Positions 23,325 through 31,394 of a stretch of 32,405 bases of DNA are shown piece by piece. A program made the translations under genes and the position numbers. The stretch is taken from NCBI GenBank assembly GCA_964490895.1, contig CAZBEI010000120.1, positions 1 through 32,405 on the forward strand, read 5' to 3'. How positions within the stretch are numbered: the first letter of the stretch is position 1; each line of letters begins with the position of its first letter. Origin of the DNA: JACRAO01 sp964490895 (GTDB lineage: Bacteria; Bdellovibrionota; UBA1018). The notes under the pieces were generated by a model. The model had not been told where the DNA came from, made no database searches, and worked only from the letters and a program-made list of their open reading frames with translations.

Positions 23325-24196
23325 AACCCTCTCAAAACTTTACAAATTGCTTTAAAATGAAGCCCCTCTTCAGTGTTCTTTCGTTTGATTGCATAAACTG
23401 CTTGTGTGGAGTTTAGTCCACGAGGGGAAGGGTATTCACAGAGCTGAAACTCAGGTTTTACAACTCGATTGTGAAACTCTGAGATGAACTTAGGCAAATA
23501 GGCAACTCCTAAACCCTCTCGTACTACCGCCAGTGCTGACTCCATGAGTGTAACTGAATATTGAATTTTTCGAGGAATTCGCTCATCTGGCCAACCATCC
23601 AAACCCCTCACCTTTGTAGGTGCCCCGTCAATGGTTGAAATAGGAATCACAAAGGGCAACTCTTCTAGTTTTTTTATTTTTGAGAGCAGTTCACGGATTC
23701 CAAATATTCCCATTTTTATTTCTGTGATTTTAAAAAAATCTAGCTCTGGTTTTGCAATTGGAAGATAGGTAATCCCATAGTCTATTCTTCTTGAGAGAAG
23801 AGCTTCTTCGAGTTGGCCTGGGATGAACTCGTGTAAAAAAAATTTTATTTTAGTAGGAAGCGAGCGGATGAGTGAGGGACAAAGATAAGTGGAAAAAACC
23901 TCAAAGGTCCCAATGTGAGCTTTTTCAGCTAAACTGTGATGAACCTGTTTAGTAGCAGAGAGGAGTTTAGACTCAGCAGATAAAAAATTTTCTATTTCTA
24001 CTAAAAACCGTTGGCCTTCCTGAGTTATTTTTATTCCTCTCCCGTCTCTGGTAATCAGTTTGATGTTGAGTTCCTCTTCAAGGGTTCGGATGGATTTGGA
24101 GAGGCCTGGGTGAGAGATGTGTAAGAGGGTAGCCGCCTGTCTGAGATTGCCTGTCTCAGCTAAAATTTTAAACTGTTTCAAACGATTGGTTTCCAT
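23318..24196 (-). CDS. LysR-family transcriptional regulator (module 2)
   Basis: 292 residues. HTH at about 3-62: LKQFKILAETGNLRQAATLLHISHPGLSKSIRTLEEELNIKLI, followed by RDGRGIKITQEGQRFL. The effector domain includes EKAHIGTFEVFSTYLCPSLI and the typical C-terminal VREGLGVAYLPKFI. The ATG is divergent from the secreted-protein/nitroreductase pair, with 98 bases to that gene's start, so it is the likely regulator of the pair. An effector cannot be predicted. Confidence 0.92.
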   Translation of the reverse strand: METNRLKQFKILAETGNLRQAATLLHISHPGLSKSIRTLEEELNIKLITRDGRGIKITQEGQRFLVEIENFLSAESKLLSATKQVHHSLAEKAHIGTFEVFSTYLCPSLIRSLPTKIKFFLHEFIPGQLEEALLSRRIDYGITYLPIAKPELDFFKITEIKMGIFGIRELLSKIKKLEELPFVIPISTIDGAPTKVRGLDGWPDERIPRKIQYSVTLMESALAVVREGLGVAYLPKFISEFHNRVVKPEFQLCEYPSPRGLNSTQAVYAIKRKNTEEGLHFKAICKVLRGLK

Positions 24197-24260
24197 AAGT
24201 TACCAAATTTATACTTTAAATAACTTTTTATTTCCATATGTTTTTGATAATTCAACTGGA

Positions 24261-24275
24261 TCTAGCGATGCTAGA
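24261..24275 (+). promoter_or_regulatory. Perfect inverted repeat in the leader of the secreted-protein gene
   Basis: TCTAGC-GAT-GCTAGA lies 19 bases before the ATG at 24295 and just upstream of the GAAGGGTGG ribosome site. It could be an operator for the divergent LysR protein or an RNA hairpin near the ribosome site. Confidence 0.45.
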
Positions 24276-24294
24276 AACGAAAGAAGGGTGGATT

Positions 24295-25158
24295 ATGAAA
24301 AATTATTTAAAATCGATAACGCGGATGCTTTTAGTGTTTGGGTTTTCTGTTTCGGGGCACTCTGAAACGGATCCTAAATCAAAATTTGGTGGTGAAAAGT
24401 ATTCCTATCACTGCCACACCACGGATGAGAAGGAAAAGCTCTTTCTCTTCGGAGGCTTTGTACTCGACCAGGGTGAATATACTACAACAGGTGAGTTAAG
24501 CGTGGTGCATATAGAAATGGGTGGAAGAACAGAATATTTTCAAAATGTTGAAATTCTTAAAGGAGCATGGATGGAACAGCGGATGAACCTTTATCTCCGA
24601 GACAAAGAGGGAAAATTTCTCAGTGGTTTGGTTGTAGATGATTTTTTTGGGCCTCAGAAAAAAAATGTATTGGGTGGCTTATATGGGCAGCTTGGGAATC
24701 GTGAGGTACGATGTGATATTTTAAACCCCCCATTTGTCCCAGATGAAACCTCATATATTTCCTTAAGTGGCTCCTATAAAATGTTGCTCAAAATAGGGGA
24801 TAGAATTTTTGAAGACCAACTTGAGCTCAATAGTCCAGAAGGCCCAATCAAAATGATTGGGTTTCTTGGAAAAATCAATGGCTCTGTCACAGTTCCTGGA
24901 GTTTTTTCATCACCACTTCATGGAGAGGCTAGTTGCTCTTTCTGGGAATCTTTTTGTGAGTTTAATTTTAACATTATAGCTCATGAAAACGGACAAGACT
25001 TTTCGGTCTACTACCAGGGTCAATTAGCGGTAGACGATTATTTAAATACCATCAATCATCAAGTACCCATCATTCTAACAGGTAAGGCATATCTGGCTGA
25101 GAACAAGCTACTGGGCACATTCATTGCGACACAAGAGGGTGTTAGCATTCAGAGGTAG
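24295..25158 (+). CDS. Secreted protein, unknown function
   Basis: 287 residues from the ATG at 24295, which directly starts a signal peptide (KNYLKSITRMLLVFGFSVSGHS) and follows the ribosome site GAAGGGTGG by three bases. An earlier ATG at 24238 would add 19 residues without a ribosome site and is rejected. The mature protein is beta-rich with few cysteines (YHCHT, RCDIL, SCSFWESFC). Repeated elements such as LFGGFVLDQGEYTTTGELSVVH and LTGKAYLAENKLLGTFIATQ suggest a lipocalin-like or beta-sandwich fold, but no family is recognised. It precedes the nitroreductase by three bases, and the two form an operon divergent from LysR. Confidence 0.75.
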   Translation: MKNYLKSITRMLLVFGFSVSGHSETDPKSKFGGEKYSYHCHTTDEKEKLFLFGGFVLDQGEYTTTGELSVVHIEMGGRTEYFQNVEILKGAWMEQRMNLYLRDKEGKFLSGLVVDDFFGPQKKNVLGGLYGQLGNREVRCDILNPPFVPDETSYISLSGSYKMLLKIGDRIFEDQLELNSPEGPIKMIGFLGKINGSVTVPGVFSSPLHGEASCSFWESFCEFNFNIIAHENGQDFSVYYQGQLAVDDYLNTINHQVPIILTGKAYLAENKLLGTFIATQEGVSIQR

Positions 25159-25161
25159 AAA

Positions 25162-25983
25162 ATGGAGACTGTAAGAGAGCATAAAATTTACGAACTCCTT
25201 CATTCGCACCGATCCGTACGTTCCTATAAGAAAGAGAAAGTGCCAGAGCCTATTTTAGATCGGATCTTGAGAGCAGCAACACGGGCTTCCTCTTCTGGGA
25301 ATATGCAAACTTATTCGATCATCGCTACAGAAGATCAGGATCTAAAACAGAAGCTATTTGAGCCTCATTTTCAGCAATCTATGGTTTTAGAGGCCCCACT
25401 GCTTTTGACCTTCTGTGCTGACTTTCATCGAATGAGACGATGGCTAAAGCTCAGTCAGGCCCCTGACAATTTTGATAATTTCGTGAGTTTCATGATTGCT
25501 GCCATTGATGCTATTTTAGCTTCTCAAAATGCAGCCATAGCAGCCGAAGCAGAAGGGTTAGGTGTTTGCTATATGGGAACAACTTTGGCCAGTTGTGGAG
25601 AGATTGCAAAAATTCTGAAATGCCCAGACAATGTGGTACCTGTCGTGGGGTTTGTCTTAGGTTATCCAGACGAGAGTATTGAACCACGAGACCGCTTGCC
25701 TCTCCATGGCCTAGTTCATCGAGAAACTTATCATAACTATACAGATGATGAAATACTGGAAATTTATAAACAAAGAGAAGAAGCAGGTTTTAAGCGCTAC
25801 ATGAATATCCCAGAACTTAGAGAAAAGGTGATAGAAGCTGGAGCAGAAAATTTGGCTCAGATTTATACCAAGGCAAAGTATACGAAAGAGTCTCACTTGG
25901 GGTATTCAAAAGATATTTTGGATTGCCTCCGGCAGCAAAATTTTTTTAACCATGATTTTGATGCTCCATCAAAACAAATCTGA
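25162..25983 (+). CDS. NfsA/FRP-type nitroreductase (FMN oxidoreductase)
   Basis: 273 residues. The FMN-binding N-terminus is HRSVRSYKKEKVPEPILDRIL, then ATRASSSGNMQTYSIIA, followed by AAIAAEAEGLGVCYMGT and PVVGFVLGYPDE. These are the standard order of the NfsA-like, NADPH-dependent nitroreductase branch. The C-terminal extension after about 190 (HNYTDDEILEIYKQREE and so on) fits that branch. It reduces quinones, nitroaromatics or flavins in the cytoplasm. GAGG lies 7-10 bases before the ATG. Its operon mate is a secreted protein, an odd pairing, and its 3' neighbour is a decayed cupredoxin gene. Confidence 0.92.
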   Translation: METVREHKIYELLHSHRSVRSYKKEKVPEPILDRILRAATRASSSGNMQTYSIIATEDQDLKQKLFEPHFQQSMVLEAPLLLTFCADFHRMRRWLKLSQAPDNFDNFVSFMIAAIDAILASQNAAIAAEAEGLGVCYMGTTLASCGEIAKILKCPDNVVPVVGFVLGYPDESIEPRDRLPLHGLVHRETYHNYTDDEILEIYKQREEAGFKRYMNIPELREKVIEAGAENLAQIYTKAKYTKESHLGYSKDILDCLRQQNFFNHDFDAPSKQI

Positions 25984-26005
25984 TTGCTCCTGCTTGGCCC
26001 AGTAA

Positions 26006-26131
26006 ATGACGTATGGCTCAACGATAAATGTGAAGAAAAAGCTCAGTGTTTCTGGTTTTTACGGATATTTCTGTGAGAATCACGGGACAAAAGATGGAAA
26101 GGGCATGGCAGGTGCTATCTGGGTGGAATGA
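26006..26131 (+). pseudogene. C-terminal fragment of a plastocyanin-like cupredoxin
   Basis: A 41-codon frame begins MTYGSTINVKKKLSV and continues GFYGYFCENHGTKDGKGMAG, ending IWVE then TGA. The C-x3-H-x7-M spacing in G-Y-x-C-x-x-H-G ... GM-x-G-x-I-x-V is the C-terminal type-1 copper loop of plastocyanin/azurin-like proteins, so three of four copper ligands remain. The N-terminal ~80 residues, the first histidine and the signal peptide are missing, and a TAA lies just upstream in frame. It begins right after the nitroreductase stop. A deletion removed the rest, or the gene was brought here by rearrangement. Confidence 0.7.
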
Positions 26132-26192
26132 GATGGCTCATTTCGACAGGGACCTCTTTTATAGCTTAGACGCTAAATAGTTCGGCAAAACT

Positions 26193-26430
26193 TTAAAGTT
26201 CCTTTTTCTGTAGCCACTCTGTCAATTTTTCCACATGATCTTTTAAATAAGATTGATTTCGAAGCCACCAAATTCCATATTGAGACGAACCAAAAATCCG
26301 TATGTCCATTTCCATCTGAAGCTTTAACCTCAGTTCTTCTTTTACAGTGTAAGAGGGAAGCAAAGCCCATCCTGCCCCAGCCACACAGGCAGAACGAGTG
26401 ACTGCAACATCGTTAAAAGATGCAAATTTG
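26193..26430 (-). pseudogene. C-terminal remnant of a fourth LysR gene
   Basis: On the minus strand the frame reads SKFASFNDVAVTRSACVAGAG, then WALLPSYTVKEELRLKLQM, and ends VEKLTEWLQKKEL before the stop at 26193. The motif AVTRSACVAGAGWALLPSY is the C-terminal end of a LysR effector domain. Upstream (beyond about 26,430) the frame loses LysR character and meets a TAG, so the HTH and most of the effector domain are gone. It is convergent with the cupredoxin fragment. Together they look like a decayed LysR-regulated module. Confidence 0.75.
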
Positions 26431-26638
26431 GATGGGGGCTGGCGCTTATTCTGCTAGTCTGGGATTTAATCCTGATGGTGAGTTGCGCATTCTTGGCTTA
26501 CAGCAGATCAACAAGGAGGACACACTGCAGATACGCTTGCGCTCAGGAGAGGACATGATTCCAATGCCACCTGATCTCGAGTTAAGAATGGGTGTTTATC
26601 CAAGTGAAGCTGAAATTAAGTTTCTTTCAGCTCACTAG
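26420..26638 (+). other. Unassigned 72-codon frame, possible gene remnant
   Basis: This frame overlaps the 5' end of the LysR remnant, then reads GAYSASLGFNPDGELRILGL and LRMGVYPSEAEIKFLSAH before TAG at 26636-26638. Its composition is protein-like but no family is recognised, it has no ribosome site, and a TAA lies two codons upstream. It may be the C-terminal end of another lost gene joined to the LysR remnant by deletion. Confidence 0.3.
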
Positions 26639-26658
26639 ATGGAAGTCCATTTAATTCC

Positions 26659-28184
26659 TTATTTACAATCAGGAAGTTCAGAAAATTTTGATTCGGCACA
26701 ATTGATATAACGCCCTTGACTAAAATCAGCAGGATTTAAGCTGCTATGTTTGTGAAACTGCTCAATCAGCTTACTTCTGAGATCAGGGGTGGGTCCTAAA
26801 ATCGGAATATCTTTAAATGCTTCTAGAGGTAGAGGATTTAAAGTCACCCTACGTAGATTTTTTGGTACTGCATTAAAAAAATCTTCAAAAAGTAGAGTGC
26901 CCATAGGCAGGCTTGCCCGTAAATCTCCAGAGTTAATCATAGCGATATCTGTTTTTGCAGAGGATCGCATGAGATCGGAATATAAATTTCCTAATAAAGA
27001 ATCAGAAATACGCCCACCTTCAGTTGTGAATGGACCTTTTAATTCAGTAAGCTTTTGTTTTGCAATTTCGTCCACTGAGTTTCTGGCGTTGTTTAATATT
27101 TTGTTTACAGCATCATCTATTTTAACTATTTCGCCTAGAAACTCGGTGGGTTTACTGTTAATTTTAATACCTGCCTGTTTTCTTGTTTGATCACGCTTCA
27201 CTCTGATTCTATTTGTTACTGGATTTTTTTCTACGAGCAATTGAACAATGCCAAACATTTCACCATTGGCGCCTGATTGGATATAGGGGATATCATTAGA
27301 AATATTATCGTTAAGTCTGTGAGTATGCCCAGCAATGGCTGCATCGAAAAGGGGTTCTCCAGAGCTTCGTCTGGGTAATTTCTCTAAAAAATAACCCATA
27401 CCGTTGCTCTTGTCTGAACTATCTCCTTCGTGCATAACCAAAATAAACAAGTCAGCCTTACCAGATGAGTAGAGATCCTCCACGGCTTGTTTTAATTTAT
27501 TATTGTCGATGCTAAATTGTAAATTACTTACATTTTCCGCAATAGTAGTGCTAGATGTTTTTGCATTATCTAATCCAAAAATAGCAATTTTTCGATCCAT
27601 GAAATCAACAAGAGTATAGGGTAGAAGAAAATCTAATGGTTTTGTCCCAAAATTTGTTTTCTCCTCAACATTAAACCCTAAAACCGGAAAATGAGCAGCT
27701 GACACAAAAGCCTTTAATGTTTCGAGAGGGTCGCATGGAGTGGGTTTGTATTGACATTGATCGATTGTCCAATTCTTGGGTCCAAAATCATAGGCATGAT
27801 TTCCTGGAACACCCGCTGTATAATTTAGTGCATGCATTAATTCTGCAGCCATTATTCCTTCAGAGTAATTTGAAATTAAAGTGCCCTGAGCGGCATCCCC
27901 CGCATCAAGTAAAAGTACTGTGCCATTTTTGCCATATTTTTTTTGAATATGATTTTTTACAGCGGTTACATATCCAGAAAACCAGGCAAATCCACCTGAA
28001 CTACCTTTCGCTTCAAATCCACCGTGGATATCATTTGTACCAATAATCGTGACCACGCCTTCATTGTTTGCAAGTTGAAAGGGCTGGTCAAAGTTTGTGG
28101 CTGGCTATTTTCACTGGCAAATAATGGGATCACAGTTAGAAAAGCTAGAATAGGAAATATTAAAATAACATGAGTTTTTTTCAT
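26659..28184 (-). pseudogene. UshA-like 5'-nucleotidase/metallophosphatase, frameshifted near the N-terminus
   Basis: The gene starts at ATG 28184 after AAGGAG, with a signal peptide (KKTHVILIFPILAFLTVIPLFA, then SENSQPQ). The catalytic part is in another frame, open from about 28,110 to the stop at 26,659. The switch lies within about 28,057-28,110, where both frames are open; one base is missing (or two added). The second frame has all metallophosphatase motifs: GTNDIHGG, DAGDAAQGT, GNHAYDFG (NHA instead of the usual NHE), LVMHEGD and GHTH. The UshA C-terminal domain shows MINSGDLRASLPMG. A GTG start at 28056 would give a protein without signal peptide. Product: periplasmic nucleotide hydrolase if the frame is restored. 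Confidence 0.78.
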
Positions 28185-28198
28185 AGTACGCTCCTTTT

Positions 28199-28232
28199 TT
28201 ACTGACAGTCATTAAAAAGACTCTGTCACTGG
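28199..28232 (-). other. Intergenic hairpin in the nucleotidase operon
   Basis: TGACAG and CTGTCA arms (with AGTC/GACT adjoining, two-base bulge) lie in the 62 bases between the upstream gene stop (28247) and the nucleotidase start (28184). No clean U tract follows directly, so it may be a partial attenuator or a stability element rather than a terminator. Confidence 0.35.
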
Positions 28233-28246
28233 ATGACCACCAAACA

Positions 28247-29083
28247 TTAATCAGGCCGAACCGTAGTGTAGAAACTATTCTCTTCAGCTTTTCCTTCAAA
28301 GGTTTTGGCACCTTTTCCTTCAATGGTTTTGTCATTGGTTTGATCATCACGATAAAAAATGGGATTTAAAAATGAATTTCCATCATTTACAACTGCTTTT
28401 CCGCCTTCTGTTTTAAGGGCTTCTTCAAGACTAAGTTTAGATTCCCAGTTCATGTAAGCCACTTCATACTCCTCATTAGAAAGAATCACATAGCCCTTGA
28501 GACCAAGCTTAGAAAAAGTATTTTTGGCTAAAACCACATGAGTTAAAAGTTTGTCTAGAAAGGCTTCTTTTGAAAACTCACCATCGCGCCTCTCTCCAAT
28601 AAAAGCAGTGGTGTACCCTTGTGTCCAATCCACAAGATCACCCAACACCCCATATGCTTTGTTGTTTTCTAATTTTTCAGGCAGTTGCATTGGAAGTTTA
28701 GGAGAATCGCTTTTTGAGGTTTCTTTATTAAATATTTCCCAATGGCTGTTGGAATAAGCTTGGCCTGCGGGTGTTTCTCGCACTGTTTTATATGCCTGTT
28801 CTGATTCAAATGCGACGAGAGCTAATTCGTCTGGAATAAATTTAGATTTTTCTTTGGGAGGAACAATCACAAAGTAATTATTCAGTCCTTTTCCTTTATA
28901 AAGGACTACTGTCGCTTCCATAAAGGAAGGCAATTTTTCCATGAATGTATCATGAGAAAGATCAGATCGAGTAAAGCCCTGCCATACTCTAAAATACTGT
29001 GCTGTGTTTGCATGTACTTGTTGTGCAAATGTTGACTGCAGCCCCATCATCAAATTTAAAATAAGTGCCCATTGAAATTTCAT
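28247..29083 (-). CDS. Secreted protein with two duplicated alpha/beta domains
   Basis: 278 residues from the ATG at 29083 (AAGAAGGG precedes it; an ATG at 29110 is rejected because it adds a charged lead before the signal peptide). Signal peptide: KFQWALILNLMMGLQSTFA. The two halves match each other: DLSHDTFMEKLPSFMEATVV and EFSKEAFLDKLLTHVVLAKN, then GLNNYFVI and GLKGYVIL, then ALVAFESEQAYKTV and VAYMNWESKLSLEEA. Each half is a ferredoxin-like unit resembling dimeric alpha-beta barrel (ABM-like) proteins, so the two may fold together as an intramolecular pair. No catalytic residues are recognised. It heads an operon with the nucleotidase, divergent from LysR 3. Confidence 0.75.
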   Translation of the reverse strand: MKFQWALILNLMMGLQSTFAQQVHANTAQYFRVWQGFTRSDLSHDTFMEKLPSFMEATVVLYKGKGLNNYFVIVPPKEKSKFIPDELALVAFESEQAYKTVRETPAGQAYSNSHWEIFNKETSKSDSPKLPMQLPEKLENNKAYGVLGDLVDWTQGYTTAFIGERRDGEFSKEAFLDKLLTHVVLAKNTFSKLGLKGYVILSNEEYEVAYMNWESKLSLEEALKTEGGKAVVNDGNSFLNPIFYRDDQTNDKTIEGKGAKTFEGKAEENSFYTTVRPD

Positions 29084-29151
29084 ATGCCCTTCTTTCTTAA
29101 AAACAAACATTGCCTTGTGGGTGTTTCTACAGCCTTAAACGCTAAGTGTAA

Positions 29152-29172
29152 ACAATATATTTAATATATTGT
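29152..29172. promoter_or_regulatory. 21-bp perfect interrupted palindrome between divergent genes
   Basis: ACAATATAT-TTA-ATATATTGT lies 42 bases before the LysR start (29214) and 69 bases before the divergent gene start (29083). It is the best candidate operator for the LysR protein here. The T-N11-A pattern typical of LysR boxes is available within it. The AT-rich arms could also serve as -10 elements in both directions. Confidence 0.65.
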
Positions 29173-29213
29173 CCATTTGATTTTGTTATGGATGTTGGGT
29201 AAAGCTTTTGATT

Positions 29214-30119
29214 ATGGATTTCGAAACCTATGGATTAAAAATATTTTCTCAAGTGATGATGGATGGAAGTTTCTCAGCGGCAGCAAGATCTCTAAAAATT
29301 ACACAGCCCACAGTCAGTCAGCAAATTGCAAAACTAGAGCACCAGCTGGGGGGCAAACTTTTTGAACGTGTGGGGCATTATATTACAGCGACCCCCCTTG
29401 CAAAAGAGTTTATGAAGTATGTGACTACTCTATTAGAGCTCACAACAGAATTCTCCGAAAAACTACAGAATCAACGAACACTACCAAAGGGTTCTGTAAG
29501 GTATGCCATGCCTGAGAGCTGCCAATGGACCCCTCATTACCGGAAGATCATGAGTCAAATTGTTCAATTCCCAGAAGTATTCTTCAAGATTGAGATTCTT
29601 CCTAATGAGATGATTGTTAAAAGCTTACTAGAAGGAAAAATAGATTTTGGTTTTATTGTAGGGGAAAGGATTTCTCCTGAGCTCAGGTTCCAAAAATTTT
29701 CAGATGAGGTTTACTCGGTTGTTGCAAAAGACAAAAAAATGTTTCAACCATTAAGCGACTTAGATAATATTTCATCTCTCAGACTGATCACCTATCCAGG
29801 ATGGGAACCGTTTTTCTCTTGTTGGGCAAAAGCAAATGGCATTTGGAAATCACTGAAATCAAAACTAAAAGAACCCACAGTTCATATTGGCTCTTTAGCC
29901 GGGGCAATTCACGCAACCCAAGAAGGCGCTGGTGTAGGAATTATTCCAACACATTGTGTTTCAAAAGAGTTAGAAGAGGGCTCTCTTTTTGAGTGGAGAT
30001 CAAATAAGGCCGCAATCGCAATGCGTCCTGTATCTATTGCAAGAAAGGCTGGAGATAAGATGCCAAAACGGGTAGAGCTGGTTTTAGAGATGCTCAGACA
30101 AGCAAAAAAAGAGATTTGA
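29214..30119 (+). CDS. LysR-family transcriptional regulator (module 3)
   Basis: 301 residues from the ATG at 29214; TTG at 29208 would add two. HTH at about 5-62: LKIFSQVMMDGSFSAAARSLKITQPTVSQQIAKLEHQLGGKLFER. The effector domain includes KGSVRYAMPESCQWTPHYRKIM and GAIHATQEGAGVGIIPTHCV, with a basic C-terminal end. It is divergent from the duplicated-domain protein/nucleotidase operon and probably controls it through the palindrome at 29152-29172. Effector unknown. Confidence 0.92.
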   Translation: MDFETYGLKIFSQVMMDGSFSAAARSLKITQPTVSQQIAKLEHQLGGKLFERVGHYITATPLAKEFMKYVTTLLELTTEFSEKLQNQRTLPKGSVRYAMPESCQWTPHYRKIMSQIVQFPEVFFKIEILPNEMIVKSLLEGKIDFGFIVGERISPELRFQKFSDEVYSVVAKDKKMFQPLSDLDNISSLRLITYPGWEPFFSCWAKANGIWKSLKSKLKEPTVHIGSLAGAIHATQEGAGVGIIPTHCVSKELEEGSLFEWRSNKAAIAMRPVSIARKAGDKMPKRVELVLEMLRQAKKEI

Positions 30120-30385
30120 CTTTTATTTTAGGCCCTAACGTCCTCATGTCCTGAGATTTAAAGTTCCGGGGTGCGTGAGTACCAAACTCAGTGGAAAAAA
30201 TCTCAAATTCGGCTGGCAAACTGCTTGAGGTTTTAAAACGGAGGATTTGAAACAATCAGCACAGGCACATCAGATGGGATTAATAAGTTTAACTGAAATA
30301 AATCGTCATCTTATTGGGAGCGATCAGCATTCTCACAAAATCACCGTCTCTCAAGCAAAAACTCGGTAATCTGTAGCTTTAATTC
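30120..30385. other. Intergenic region after LysR 3
   Basis: No supported gene. A 40-codon frame (about 30,229-30,372, containing LKQSAQAHQMGLISLTEINR) is open with GGAGG close to a TTG, but spacing is too short and no family is recognised; it may be a decayed gene end. Confidence 0.3.
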
Positions 30386-30757
30386 TTAAAGAAATACTCG
30401 GTAATCAATATCGAGTATTTTTGAAAGACGCTTAGCCATTTTCTTCCCAATGGGACGTTTGCCATGCTCCATTTTAGAAAGATCGCTCTGGGTTACGCCA
30501 AGCTTCTCAGCCAATTCAACTTGACTCATATCTTCTTTCCCTCGAGCGCCACGAAGTGCTACTCCTGGGCGCGAGTATTTTAAATCTAGGTTTTTGAATA
30601 CCTCTTCTGAAGGAATGGTTAATTCTGTGCGTGCTTCTTCCCCCTTAAGAAGAACAAGCATTGCTCTCGCCTTTTCTATTGGTATATGAAACGTTTTATC
30701 TCCGATCGAAACCAATTCAATTTCCTCAGTAGGGAGCTTTCTCATGGGTACCGGCAT
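30386..30757 (-). CDS. XRE-family antitoxin (HigA-like)
   Basis: 123 residues from the ATG at 30757, chosen because GGAGG lies six bases before it. The first ~65 residues (ending EEVFKNLDL) are unlike a HTH and may be the toxin-binding part. The C-terminal XRE helix-turn-helix reads DMSQVELAEKLGVTQSDLSKMEHGKRPIGKKMAKRLSKIL. The gene starts inside the toxin gene (32-base overlap), so toxin precedes antitoxin, as in HigBA. The antitoxin would neutralise the RelE-fold toxin and repress the promoter upstream of 31004. Confidence 0.85.
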   Translation of the reverse strand: MPVPMRKLPTEEIELVSIGDKTFHIPIEKARAMLVLLKGEEARTELTIPSEEVFKNLDLKYSRPGVALRGARGKEDMSQVELAEKLGVTQSDLSKMEHGKRPIGKKMAKRLSKILDIDYRVFL

Positions 30758-31004
30758 AGTAAACCTCCACAATTTGAATCCTATTTTCTGTCACCTCCCA
30801 GCAAGCCACATAAGTCGGATGTCCCGATTTAATATGACAATGGTGCTTGGTTTCACTCAATTTTCCATAGTTCTTCCAATTTCCACGAACTGGACCTTTT
30901 TCATGAATCTCAAGCACTAGAGCACGCAGATTTTCTTGAACTGGCTGAGGTAAACTCTGAGTTTGTTTTGCTGCTTTCTTGGTGAAGTTTACCTTCCAGC
31001 CCAT
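30726..31004 (-). CDS. RelE/HigB-fold toxin
   Basis: 92 residues. N-terminal KVNFTKKAAKQTQSLPQPVQENLRALVLEI is the helical hairpin of the RelE/ParE superfamily, followed by the beta sheet KHHCHIKSGHPTYVACWEV and the C-terminal motif IQIVEVYYAGTHEKAPY. The YYxGTHEKAPY ending is typical of the HigB-like mRNA-interferase branch, which cuts mRNA at the ribosome. Its 3' end overlaps the antitoxin gene. Upstream, CCATAT-N8-ATATGG (31001-31020) straddles the start codon and TATGG-N9-CCATA (31016-31034) lies beside it, possible operator sites. Confidence 0.85.
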   Translation of the reverse strand: MGWKVNFTKKAAKQTQSLPQPVQENLRALVLEIHEKGPVRGNWKNYGKLSETKHHCHIKSGHPTYVACWEVTENRIQIVEVYYAGTHEKAPY

Positions 31005-31394
31005 ATTGGGAATTATATGGTATATTTAGCCATAGGGCAATATATATTTTATGATAGATATGAATATGTTCTCTCTTTTGATTCTGAATGAATTCTTTGG
31101 AAATGGGAAATCTCTGACTATTTCATGCGGTCCTGGTCCACCGCAAATCTGCAAAAACGGGCCCTTTTCAAACCCGCACCACCAACAATGATAAAGACCA
31201 GGTAATTAAAAATACCGGCAGGAATCCAAAATCCAATAGAACGCAGTAGTACCAGTCTCCAAAGTGCTGGGAATTTCCTCTGAAACGGCCCCTTTTTGTA
31301 ACACCGGTGTAACGGGCAAAAAAAAGGCCACGCAAATACGCAGCCAACTCGATCCGAAAAAAAAATCCCTATTATTACAAAACCTTAGAGAGTT
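31005..31394. other. Gene-free stretch between toxin and tRNA fragment
   Basis: No convincing gene. A hairpin GCGGT-N8-ACCGC lies at 31127-31144. Around 31,288-31,336 the palindrome ACACCGGTGT (31301-31310) is flanked by GGCCCC-TTTTT on the left and an A-rich run plus GGCC on the right, a terminator-like structure usable on both strands. The 76-codon frame 31206-31436 on the minus strand is a translation of the tRNA fragment and is not a gene. Confidence 0.4.

Larger units (their letters stand above)
25984..26658. other. Gene graveyard between LysR modules
   Basis: This 675-bp stretch holds no intact gene, only the C-terminal ends of a cupredoxin, a LysR regulator and one unassigned frame. 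Position 26,132-26,192 shows nothing further that can be assigned. Confidence 0.6.
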
